Positions 1 through 6,568 of a stretch of 9,338 nt of DNA are shown here, piece after piece. How positions within the stretch are numbered: position 1 is the stretch's first letter; each line of letters begins with the position of its first letter. This stretch comes from Gemmatimonadaceae bacterium (lineage in GTDB: Bacteria > Gemmatimonadota > Gemmatimonadetes > Gemmatimonadales > Gemmatimonadaceae), in the NCBI GenBank assembly GCA_013361745.1, contig JABFXM010000493.1, forward strand, positions 1-9,338. Direction: 5' to 3'. The notes under the pieces are model-generated. The model had not been told where the DNA came from. It was given only the letters and a program-made list of their open reading frames with translations, and ran no database searches. The position numbers and the translations under genes are program-made.

Positions 1-53
1 CCCTGACCCCCGACCCCTGTGCCTTGGCCCCCCGACCCTTCTCCACTGCGGTG

Positions 54-83
54 TTGCGTCCCGGGGGGAGGAGTCGCTAAAAT
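54..83 (+). promoter_or_regulatory. candidate sigma-70 promoter of efp
   Basis: TTGCGT at 54-59 and TAAAAT at 78-83 are separated by 18 bases. This would start transcription near 90 and leave a leader of about 75 nt before the efp start codon. The -10 box is one of the few AT-rich patches in this stretch. The match is by eye only and the -35 box is imperfect. Confidence 0.4.
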
Positions 84-164
84 TCATGGCTCCCAGCGAG
101 TTACGGTCGCTGGTGGCCGCGCGATCGGGCGCAGTTCCGTCTCCTTCAACGTCAGCGTTTTCCT

Positions 165-728
165 ATGGCGATTCCCGCCACGCAGATTCGTCGCGGCATG
201 GTCCTCGTGTTCGAGGGAAAGCCGTGCCGTGTGATCGAGTTCCGTCATCACACGCCCGGCAACCTGCGCGCGATGGTGCAGGCGAAGCTCAAGGACCTGA
301 AGAGCGGGTCGAGCTTCGAGCATCGCTTCCGGGCCGCCGATTCCGTCGAGCCGGCGTCGATGGAGACGCACGATCTGGAGTTCCTGTATCAGGGTGGTGA
401 CACGTACCACTTCATGAACACGGAGAACTACGACCAGCTCGAGATGGACGACGAGGCGCTCGGCGACAACGCGCAGTGGATGCAGCCGGGGATGCGCATC
501 CAGGCCGAGTTCTACGAGGGGAAGCCGATCGGCATCCGCCTGCCGAACACGCTGACGCTGGAGATCGTCGAGACGGCGCCGGTGATGAAGACGGCGACGA
601 AGAACGCGTCGAGCAAGCCGGCGAAGCTCGAGAACGGGGTGACGGTGAACGTCCCCGAGTTCCTGAGCACGGGCGAGAAGATTCGCGTCAACCCGACGAC
701 GGGCGAGTACCTCGACCGGGCGAAGTAA
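165..728 (+). CDS. efp: elongation factor P (EF-P)
   Basis: EF-P binds ribosomes stalled on polyproline stretches, between the P and E sites, and stimulates peptide bond formation. The 187-residue product has the family's usual length and three-part architecture: an N-terminal KOW-like domain (about 1-65), a central OB domain (about 68-130, with the FMNTENYDQL and GDNAQWM segments) and a C-terminal OB domain (about 133-187) ending in the signature GEKIRVNPTTGEYLDRAK. The ATG at 165 fits the alignment with E. coli EF-P, although no clear Shine-Dalgarno lies in front of it. The loop that reaches the peptidyl-transferase centre reads TPGNLRAM. Aligning PGNLRAMVQAKL with E. coli PGKGQAFARVKL puts Asn33 where most EF-Ps have the modified Lys or Arg. 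This makes a lysine- or arginine-based modification impossible at that site. I recall this NLRA loop from other EF-Ps, so I treat the gene as genuine EF-P and not as the YeiP paralog. Confidence 0.95.
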   Translation: MAIPATQIRRGMVLVFEGKPCRVIEFRHHTPGNLRAMVQAKLKDLKSGSSFEHRFRAADSVEPASMETHDLEFLYQGGDTYHFMNTENYDQLEMDDEALGDNAQWMQPGMRIQAEFYEGKPIGIRLPNTLTLEIVETAPVMKTATKNASSKPAKLENGVTVNVPEFLSTGEKIRVNPTTGEYLDRAK

Positions 729-753
729 GGCTCGGCGGGAGCGGGCGAAGCAG

Positions 754-782
754 TTGAAAACGGCCCGGTGTCCCGTTAGAAT
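754..782 (+). promoter_or_regulatory. sigma-70 promoter of the tRNA cluster
   Basis: TTGAAA at 754-759 and TAGAAT at 777-782 are separated by exactly 17 bases, each one mismatch from consensus. The predicted start is near 789, about 60 nt before tRNA-His. It lies in the 121-bp gap between the efp stop and tRNA-His, so the tRNA cluster probably does not depend on read-through from efp. Confidence 0.7.
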
Positions 783-849
783 GCAGGTCTCCGCCGAGCA
801 TCGCGGAGGCGGCACGGCTGGTCGGCGAGCGGGAGCGAGTCGGCCACAT

Positions 850-924
850 GGTGACCGTAGCTCAATTGGTCAGAGCACCGGACTGTGGCTCCGGGGGTTG
901 GGGGTTCAATTCCCCTCGGTCACC
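850..924 (+). tRNA. tRNA-His (GTG)
   Basis: A full cloverleaf is present. The acceptor GTGACCG (851-857) pairs with CGGTCAC (917-923), the anticodon stem is CCGGA/TCCGG, and the loop CTGTGGC places anticodon GTG at 885-887. The base before the acceptor is G850, which can pair with discriminator C924. This is the G-1:C73 pair that histidyl-tRNA synthetase requires, and here it is encoded in the gene. CCA is not encoded. It is the first gene of the tRNA cluster. Confidence 0.96.
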
Positions 925-970
925 CTTGGCAAGCGAGGAGAGGCGGGCTACACGGCTCGCGGCCTGACGT

Positions 971-1043
971 AGGTCCGTAGCTCAATTGGTAGAGCACCGG
1001 TCTCCAAAACCGGCGGTTGGGGGTTCGATTCCCTCCGGGCCTG
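971..1043 (+). tRNA. tRNA-Trp (CCA)
   Basis: The acceptor AGGTCCG (971-977) pairs with CGGGCCT (1036-1042), with one T-G wobble, and the discriminator is G1043. The anticodon stem is CCGGT/ACCGG and the loop CTCCAAA gives anticodon CCA at 1004-1006. No 3' CCA is encoded. In many bacteria tRNA-Trp precedes secE-nusG; here it is followed by further tRNA genes. Confidence 0.96.
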
Positions 1044-1059
1044 TGCAGTCGCAGGGTGA

Positions 1060-1082
1060 GCGCCGCACGGCGCGCGTTGTTT
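1060..1082 (+). terminator. weak hairpin after tRNA-Trp, possible attenuator or processing signal
   Basis: GCGCC (1060-1064) and GGCGC (1069-1073) form a five-pair stem around the loop GCAC, followed by gcgttgttt. The T content after the stem is modest. It may be a weak terminator or an RNA processing landmark between the His-Trp pair and the downstream tRNAs. A perfect -35-like TTGACA starts at 1081, but only a poor -10 (CAGAAG at 1104-1109) follows at 17 bases. Confidence 0.3.
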
Positions 1083-1163
1083 GACAGGTGAAGGAGCTGA
1101 TCGCAGAAGTTGCGAGAGGAGAGAGGAGCAACGCCGCAGGCGTTGCGACTTCTCATGAAATAT

Positions 1164-1215
1164 CCGCCGTGGGGGTTTAGCCCAAGGCGACAAACCCACC
1201 CCCCCCCCACGGCGG
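1164..1215 (+). repeat. inverted repeat running into the 5' end of tRNA-Glu
   Basis: CCGCCGTGGGGG (1164-1175) is the exact reverse complement of CCCCCACGGCGG (1204-1215), a 12-bp stem. TTT (1176-1178) and AAA (1192-1194) could extend it past bulged bases. The right arm contains a run of ten C (1199-1208) and the first five bases of mature tRNA-Glu(CTC), 1211-1215. In RNA this stem would compete with the tRNA acceptor stem. The 167 bases between tRNA-Trp and tRNA-Glu hold no gene that I can support. Confidence 0.7.
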
Positions 1216-1283
1216 TATCGTCTAGGGGACCAGGACGGAGCCCTCTCAAGGCTCAAACACGGGTTCGAATCCCGTTACCGCTA
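1211..1283 (+). tRNA. tRNA-Glu (CTC)
   Basis: The acceptor GGCGGTA (1211-1217) pairs with TACCGCT (1276-1282), with G1-U72 as a wobble, and the discriminator is A1283. The typical tRNA-Glu core TCGTCTAG follows the acceptor. The anticodon stem GAGCC/GGCTC holds the loop CTCTCAA, anticodon CTC at 1245-1247. The T arm is ACGGG/CCCGT with the TTCGAAT loop. No CCA is encoded. It reads GAG, the preferred Glu codon expected in this GC-rich genome. Confidence 0.95.
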
Positions 1284-1318
1284 TTCCACCGGTGGCGTGG
1301 TCACCGGAGTTCGTCCGG

Positions 1319-1390
1319 GGCCCGTTCGTCTATCGGTCAGGACGGCACCCTTTCACGGTGCAGAGAGGGGTTCGATTCCCCTACGGGCTA
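1319..1390 (+). tRNA. tRNA-Glu (TTC)
   Basis: The acceptor GGCCCGT (1319-1325) pairs with ACGGGCT (1383-1389), again with G1-U72, and the discriminator is A1390. The anticodon stem GCACC/GGTGC encloses CTTTCAC, anticodon TTC at 1352-1354. The T arm is AGGGG/CCCCT. It lies 35 bases after the other tRNA-Glu. The two differ over most of their length, so this is not a recent duplication. Confidence 0.95.
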
Positions 1391-1441
1391 CTGTGAGGAG
1401 GCCGCGCAATGACGCGGCAGCGGGCGCAGGTGCAGTACGCA

Positions 1442-1457
1442 GGCCGTTCCGACGGCC
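1442..1457 (+). other. UCCG-tetraloop hairpin in the tRNA precursor
   Basis: GGCCGT (1442-1447) and ACGGCC (1452-1457) pair perfectly around TCCG, a member of the very stable UNCG tetraloop class. It lies in the spacer between tRNA-Glu(TTC) and tRNA-Asp, eight bases before the tRNA-Asp acceptor. A second six-pair stem, GCCGCG/CGCGGC at 1401-1418, lies just upstream. These may separate or protect precursor segments during tRNA processing. Confidence 0.4.
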
Positions 1458-1464
1458 GGCACAA

Positions 1465-1539
1465 GGGGCCGTAGCTCAGTTTGGTTAGAGCACTCGACTG
1501 TCACTCGAGAGGTCGCGGGTTCGAGCCCCGTCGGCCCCG
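1465..1539 (+). tRNA. tRNA-Asp (GTC)
   Basis: The acceptor GGGGCCG (1465-1471) pairs perfectly with CGGCCCC (1532-1538), and the discriminator is G1539, the Asp identity base. The anticodon stem CTCGA/TCGAG encloses CTGTCAC, anticodon GTC at 1500-1502. No CCA is encoded. Confidence 0.96.
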
Positions 1540-1597
1540 TGACCATAGCAGGACCTGGCAGGTCGCAGGTGCAGGATCGGTACGAGCGTCATGCAAT

Positions 1598-1679
1598 GCC
1601 CTGGTGGTGAAATTGGTAGACACGCCATCTTGAGGGGGTGGTGCCGCAAGGCGTCGCGGTTCGAGTCCGCGCCAGGGCA
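1598..1679 (+). tRNA. tRNA-Leu (GAG)
   Basis: The acceptor GCCCTGG (1598-1604) pairs perfectly with CCAGGGC (1672-1678), with discriminator A1679 as expected for Leu. The anticodon stem CCATC (1625-1629) pairs with GGTGG (1637-1641), with one wobble, around TTGAGGG, giving anticodon GAG at 1632-1634. The long variable arm, about 1643-1652, is capped by a GCAA tetraloop and marks a class II tRNA. At 82 nt it has the right length. No CCA is encoded. Confidence 0.95.
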
Positions 1680-1685
1680 TGAGAC

Positions 1686-1757
1686 GCCACCGTAGCTCAG
1701 TGGTAGAGCACTCGATTCGTAATCGAGCGGTCGTCGGTTCAATCCCGACCGGTGGCT
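1686..1757 (+). tRNA. tRNA-Thr (CGT)
   Basis: The acceptor GCCACCG (1686-1692) pairs perfectly with CGGTGGC (1750-1756), and the discriminator is T1757. The anticodon stem CTCGA/TCGAG holds TTCGTAA, anticodon CGT at 1718-1720, which reads ACG. The T arm is GTCGG/CCGAC. It lies only six bases after tRNA-Leu, so the two must come from one precursor. It is the last tRNA of the cluster. No CCA is encoded. Confidence 0.95.
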
Positions 1758-1782
1758 CTGGGATCAGCTCCCACCCGACATC

Positions 1783-1815
1783 ACGAAGGCCAGCCCCATC
1801 GGGGCTGGCCTTCGT
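1783..1815. terminator. bidirectional terminator hairpin between convergent units
   Basis: ACGAAGGCCAGCCCC (1783-1797) and GGGGCTGGCCTTCGT (1801-1815) form a perfect 15-bp stem with a three-base loop, ATC. No T-run follows on either strand, but the stem is long and GC-rich. It sits exactly between the last tRNA (+) and the stop of the minus-strand lipoprotein gene at 1834, so it probably ends both transcripts. Confidence 0.8.
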
Positions 1816-1833
1816 CGTTCCCGACCGTGAGGC

Positions 1834-2373
1834 CTAACGTTCCGGGACCCGCGCCGCGACCTTCTTCAGGATCCAGCTCTCGATCGTGCCCGTGCTTCCG
1901 CAGTGGAGCGCGTTGCTCGAGGTGCCGCCGCTCGGCACGACGTAGGCGTCGACGAGCGTCATCACCACCGGGTGATCGAACTCGCCACTGATCTGCGAGC
2001 GCGCGCTCGCGTAGAGCTGGCCACTCTCGGCGAGGCTCGTGCCGACCGCGGTCTCGCCGCAGGAGAAGAGCGCCGACGCGCGCGTCCCGTTGAAGACCCG
2101 CGGGATGAGGATCTGCTTGCGGGCGACGATGTTCTCCTTCGTGTCGACGAGGTCGGGCGCCAGTCCGACGTCGGCGTACGCCTGCGCGAGGGCGACGAAC
2201 ACCGAATCGCGCGACGCGGCGTACGTCGAGCGGATGCCGTAGTCGGACTGGCGGGACACGTTGCGGCTCGCGTCGACCACCGTCATGTCGTGGCGCGTCG
2301 CCGCCGCGGAGCCGCAGGCGGCGAGCAGCGTCGCCGCCCCGATGCACGCCGGCAGATGAGCGAATCTGATCAT
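1834..2373 (-). CDS. small lipoprotein of unknown function, paralog of its upstream neighbour
   Basis: The 179-residue product starts with a short basic n-region and a hydrophobic segment ending in the lipobox LAAC, with Cys20 as the lipidation site, so it should be anchored in a membrane of the cell envelope. I do not recognise the family. The mature part has about 155 residues, no further membrane segment, and two cysteines in the contexts ALFSCG and HCGSTG. Both cysteines recur at matching places in the neighbouring gene product, which suggests a structural disulfide. The ATG overlaps the TGA of the upstream gene in an ATGA (2370-2373). A GGAG element (2382-2385 on the complement) stands eight bases before the start. 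Translation is therefore likely coupled. It is the last gene of the minus-strand group and ends 19 bases from the terminator hairpin. Confidence 0.85.
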   Translation of the reverse strand: MIRFAHLPACIGAATLLAACGSAAATRHDMTVVDASRNVSRQSDYGIRSTYAASRDSVFVALAQAYADVGLAPDLVDTKENIVARKQILIPRVFNGTRASALFSCGETAVGTSLAESGQLYASARSQISGEFDHPVVMTLVDAYVVPSGGTSSNALHCGSTGTIESWILKKVAARVPER

Positions 2374-2924
2374 TGTGTGGGCTCCGGGATTCCGAGTTGG
2401 CGGAACGCCTCGCGGCGGATGCGCTCCTCGAGGATTCCGCGGCTGCCGCAGCGGACGCGGCTCGACGCGGCGCCGTCGTTAGGCATGACGGAGGCGTCGA
2501 CGCGTGTCGTCAGGCTCACCGGCGCCGCGCTTCCGACCACGCGTGAGGCGATGCTGAGCGTCACCCGGCCGTCGTCCGCGCGGGGGCCGAACTGTCCCTG
2601 CCCGCAATCGAAGAGCGCCGAGAGTCGGGCGCCCTTGAAGGTGCGCGACATGGTCATCGAGGTGCGCGACACCAGCTGCTGCGCGGGGTCGACGACGTCG
2701 GCGGGGACGCCGACCGCGTCGTAGCTCGCGACGAGCGCGCGAAGGAGATCCGTCGGCTTCGCGTCGACCGTCGTCGTCGCGGCGACGTCCGTCGTGCGAA
2801 GGACGTTGCCGTGCGCGTCGGTCAGGACTTCGGGGTTCGCGGAGACCGCCGTGCTCCCCGCCGTCGTGGCGGTCGAGGCGCAGGCGGCGCAGGCGACGAG
2901 CAGTGCGACGAGCGGCGTTCGCAT
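2370..2924 (-). CDS. small exported protein (probable lipoprotein) of unknown function, tandem paralog
   Basis: This 184-residue product has an N-terminal hydrophobic stretch with two candidate lipidation cysteines, Cys12 in LVAC and Cys15. The first matches the lipobox better but leaves a very short signal peptide, so the exact site is unclear. The mature region aligns with the downstream gene product along its whole length. Shared features are an NVxR turn near the start, the G(V/L)xxD(V/L)VD segment, a basic stretch followed by FxGxRxSALFxCG, a TxVDAxVxP segment and CGSxG near the C-terminus. The two are diverged tandem duplicates. Family and function are not recognised. No Shine-Dalgarno is visible before the ATG. 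A gap of 59 bases separates it from the histidine kinase stop, so it probably shares the kinase transcript. Confidence 0.82.
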   Translation of the reverse strand: MRTPLVALLVACAACASTATTAGSTAVSANPEVLTDAHGNVLRTTDVAATTTVDAKPTDLLRALVASYDAVGVPADVVDPAQQLVSRTSMTMSRTFKGARLSALFDCGQGQFGPRADDGRVTLSIASRVVGSAAPVSLTTRVDASVMPNDGAASSRVRCGSRGILEERIRREAFRQLGIPEPTQ

Positions 2925-2983
2925 CGATATCGGAGCGGGGGGAGGGGAGGGGACGTGCAGGTCGCGTCGCCGGAGAACGTGCC

Positions 2984-5143
<2,160 letters not shown>

Positions 5144-5222
5144 GGGAGGAGGCAGGGGTGGGGCAGGCGGAGAAGGTAGATCGCGGTGCGCGCGCGCGCG
5201 ATAGGCACAGCCCGCCCCGGCG

Positions 5223-5251
5223 TTGATTTTTGGGTCAACGCCGCCTACAAT
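5223..5251 (+). promoter_or_regulatory. sigma-70 promoter of tRNA-Gly
   Basis: TTGATT at 5223-5228 and TACAAT at 5246-5251 are spaced by 17 bases. Transcription would start near 5258, leaving a leader of about 13 nt before the mature tRNA. An inverted repeat, GGCGTTGA (5219-5226) and TCAACGCC (5235-5242), covers the -35 box and part of the spacer and could be an operator. The promoter lies in the 127-bp gap divergent from the kinase gene, for which I found no convincing promoter. Confidence 0.72.
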
Positions 5252-5270
5252 GGTAGAGTTGCAGCACCCC

Positions 5271-5343
<73 letters not shown>

Positions 5344-5364
5344 CCTTGTGATCGAGTCGCCCAT

Positions 5365-5399
5365 GGCGCCGTCGGAATCGTCGATTTCGACGGCGTTCT
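5365..5399 (+). terminator. intrinsic terminator of tRNA-Gly
   Basis: CGCCGTCGGAATC (5367-5379) pairs with GATTTCGACGGCG (5383-5395), 13 pairs with a single G-T, around the loop GTC. Two further G-T pairs are possible at the base. The stem is followed by ttctcatt. It begins about 22 bases after the tRNA 3' end, the right place for an intrinsic terminator. Confidence 0.75.
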
Positions 5400-5515
5400 C
5401 ATTGGTGGCCGCGCGGAGTCGACGCGCTCGCGGAAGTGGACCTCGAGTTCTCGTGAGCCTGGCCGGAACCATCGCCGCTGACCGCCACTGAGAGAGCGCC
5501 GATCGCGGCGCCGCC

Positions 5516-5543
5516 GGGAACCCTGAGGGGCCGTCGTGACTTG
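5516..5543 (+). promoter_or_regulatory. weak candidate SigR-type autoregulatory promoter
   Basis: GGGAAC (5516-5521), 18 bases, then CTTG (5540-5543) resembles the GGGAAT-N18-GTTG pattern known for SigR promoters of Streptomyces. It lies immediately before and across the first possible start codon of the sigma gene. If real, transcripts would start near 5550 and could only use the ATG at 5554 or 5569. The match is short, so this is only a lead. The rest of the 192-base gap after tRNA-Gly holds the terminator and nothing else I can support. Confidence 0.22.
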
Positions 5544-6168
5544 CCGGAGCGAGATGCCCGGTCAAATCATGGCTGACGAACGGAAACTCCAGAGGGACCG
5601 CGAGTTTCACGCGGAAGCGCTGCGCTGGCTCCCCGAGGTCACGCGCTTCGCGCTCTCGCTCACGCGCGACGAGTCCGACGCCGACGACCTGGTCCAGGAG
5701 ACCTACCTCAAGGCGTACGAGGCGTGGGACACGTATACCCCGGGGACCGAGTGCCGAGGGTGGCTCTTCACCATCTGTCGCCATTCGTTCTATCGGCGAC
5801 GTCTGCGGGAGGAGCGACAGGTGACCTGCGACGATCCCGAGCTCGAGGCGCTCGCCGCGGTGGCGGTGCACGCGTCGGCGCGACAGGGTGGGTACGCCGA
5901 TCTCTTCGCGCGCTTCGACCTCTCGGAGGCGATCGACCGCGCCATCGCCGCGTTGCCGGAGGCGTTTCGCGACGTGGTGCTCCTCGTGGACGTGAACGAC
6001 CAATCCTACGAAGCGGCGGCCGACACGCTCGATGTTCCCGTCGGCACCGTGCGGTCACGCCTCTTCCGGGCACGGCGCCTCCTCCAGGAGGCGCTCATCG
6101 ACCACGCACGGGACGCGGGTCTCGTCCGTGCACAGACAGACGCCGGCGCGAATCGCCACGAATCGTGA
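5536..6168 (+). CDS. ECF sigma factor, SigR-like
   Basis: It directs RNA polymerase to a dedicated promoter set. With 210 residues it has ECF size, with two sigma domains. Region 2 (about 24-94) contains ALSLTRDESDADDLVQETY and the -10-recognition stretch CRGWLFTICRHSFYRRR. Region 4 (about 130-195) contains ALPEAFRDVVLLVDVNDQSYEAAADTLDVPVGTVRSRLFRARR in order, with a helix-turn-helix. The segment order, and the C-terminal HARDAGLV next to YARDRGLV in SigR, recall Streptomyces SigR (thiol-oxidative stress). The start is uncertain: GTG at 5536 has GAGGGG five bases upstream, ATG at 5554 has GGAG four bases upstream, and ATG at 5569 (MADERK) has no ribosome site but fits the domain best. The stop codon overlaps the start of the anti-sigma gene by one base (TGATG), so the pair is co-translated. 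Confidence 0.9.
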   Translation: MTCRSEMPGQIMADERKLQRDREFHAEALRWLPEVTRFALSLTRDESDADDLVQETYLKAYEAWDTYTPGTECRGWLFTICRHSFYRRRLREERQVTCDDPELEALAAVAVHASARQGGYADLFARFDLSEAIDRAIAALPEAFRDVVLLVDVNDQSYEAAADTLDVPVGTVRSRLFRARRLLQEALIDHARDAGLVRAQTDAGANRHES

Positions 6169-6533
6169 TGAGACACCTCTTCGCTCGCCTGCTTGCGCGC
6201 TGGCGCTCGGACGCGGCTCCGCGGACATCGGGGGCCGCGCGCGCGCAGGGCATGCAGCAAGGCATGCAGAGCATGCCGGGCGGCATGCCGATGCTCGACT
6301 GTGAGTCGGTGATGCGTCAGCTCTGGGACTTCCTCGACGGCGAGCTGACCCCGGAACGCATGGCCGCGGTCCGCGCCCACATCGAGATGTGCAAACGGTG
6401 CTATCCGCAGCACGAGTTCGAGCAGTCGTTCCTCGACGCGGTGGCCGCGCGCCGGAGGCAGCACTCCGATCCGCAGCGATTGCGGCGGCGCGTCGCGGAT
6501 GCCCTGCGCGCGAAGGGGCTGAGCGACGCCTGA
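6168..6533 (+). CDS. zinc-binding anti-sigma factor of the RsrA type (ZAS family)
   Basis: A 121-residue soluble protein expected to hold the upstream sigma factor inactive. The ZAS core runs from Cys45 to about residue 95: DCESVMRQLWDFLDGEL, then H71, C75 and C78 in HIEMCKRC. Spacings C-26-H-4-C-3-C are identical to C11, H37, C41 and C44 of Streptomyces RsrA, in which oxidation forms a disulfide, expels zinc and frees SigR. Redox sensing is therefore inferred here. The ATG at 6168 overlaps the sigma stop by one base. This start adds a 40-residue N-terminal extension with a basic stretch and a Met-rich part (GMQQGMQSMPGGMPM, 28-42) absent from RsrA; Met42 would give a family-length start, but no Shine-Dalgarno favours it. 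No membrane segment is present. Confidence 0.88.
   Translation: MRHLFARLLARWRSDAAPRTSGAARAQGMQQGMQSMPGGMPMLDCESVMRQLWDFLDGELTPERMAAVRAHIEMCKRCYPQHEFEQSFLDAVAARRRQHSDPQRLRRRVADALRAKGLSDA
6250..6288 (+). repeat. four GCATGC palindromes in 39 bases
   Basis: GCATGC occurs at 6250-6255, 6262-6267, 6271-6276 and 6283-6288, with offsets of 12, 9 and 12 bases, all multiples of three. They lie inside the anti-sigma gene and encode the Met-rich linker. They look like a small in-frame tandem expansion of a GGCATGCAG-like unit. Confidence 0.8.
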
Positions 6534-6556
6534 CCCCTGACTCTCGCACCGCTACC

Positions 6557-6562
6557 AGGAGG
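6557..6562 (+). promoter_or_regulatory. consensus Shine-Dalgarno fixing the oxidoreductase start
   Basis: AGGAGG stands six bases before the ATG at 6569. It decides the start, although the frame is open about 180 bases further upstream into the anti-sigma gene. It is the only perfect Shine-Dalgarno I noticed among the genes of this window. Confidence 0.85.
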
Positions 6563-6568
6563 ATCCCG

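Noticed and set aside
1081..1109. TTGACA with CAGAAG as a second promoter for the downstream tRNA genes
   Set aside because: The -35 box is perfect and the spacing is 17, but the -10 matches only three of six bases. Not strong enough to list as a promoter.
920..1742. Small minus-strand ORFs over the tRNA genes, with peptides such as NRTPNRRFW and MNRRPLDYESS
   Set aside because: These are the well-known false proteins produced by translating tRNA genes on the wrong strand; the cloverleafs explain the sequence.
5188..5200. Alternating GC run (13 bases) between the kinase and tRNA-Gly
   Set aside because: Z-DNA-like in form, but such runs are expected by chance in DNA of this GC content.
5464..5490. 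CGGAACC as the -35 of an ECF promoter for the sigma gene
   Set aside because: No convincing -10 element (CGTC or GTTG type) follows at 16-18 bases.
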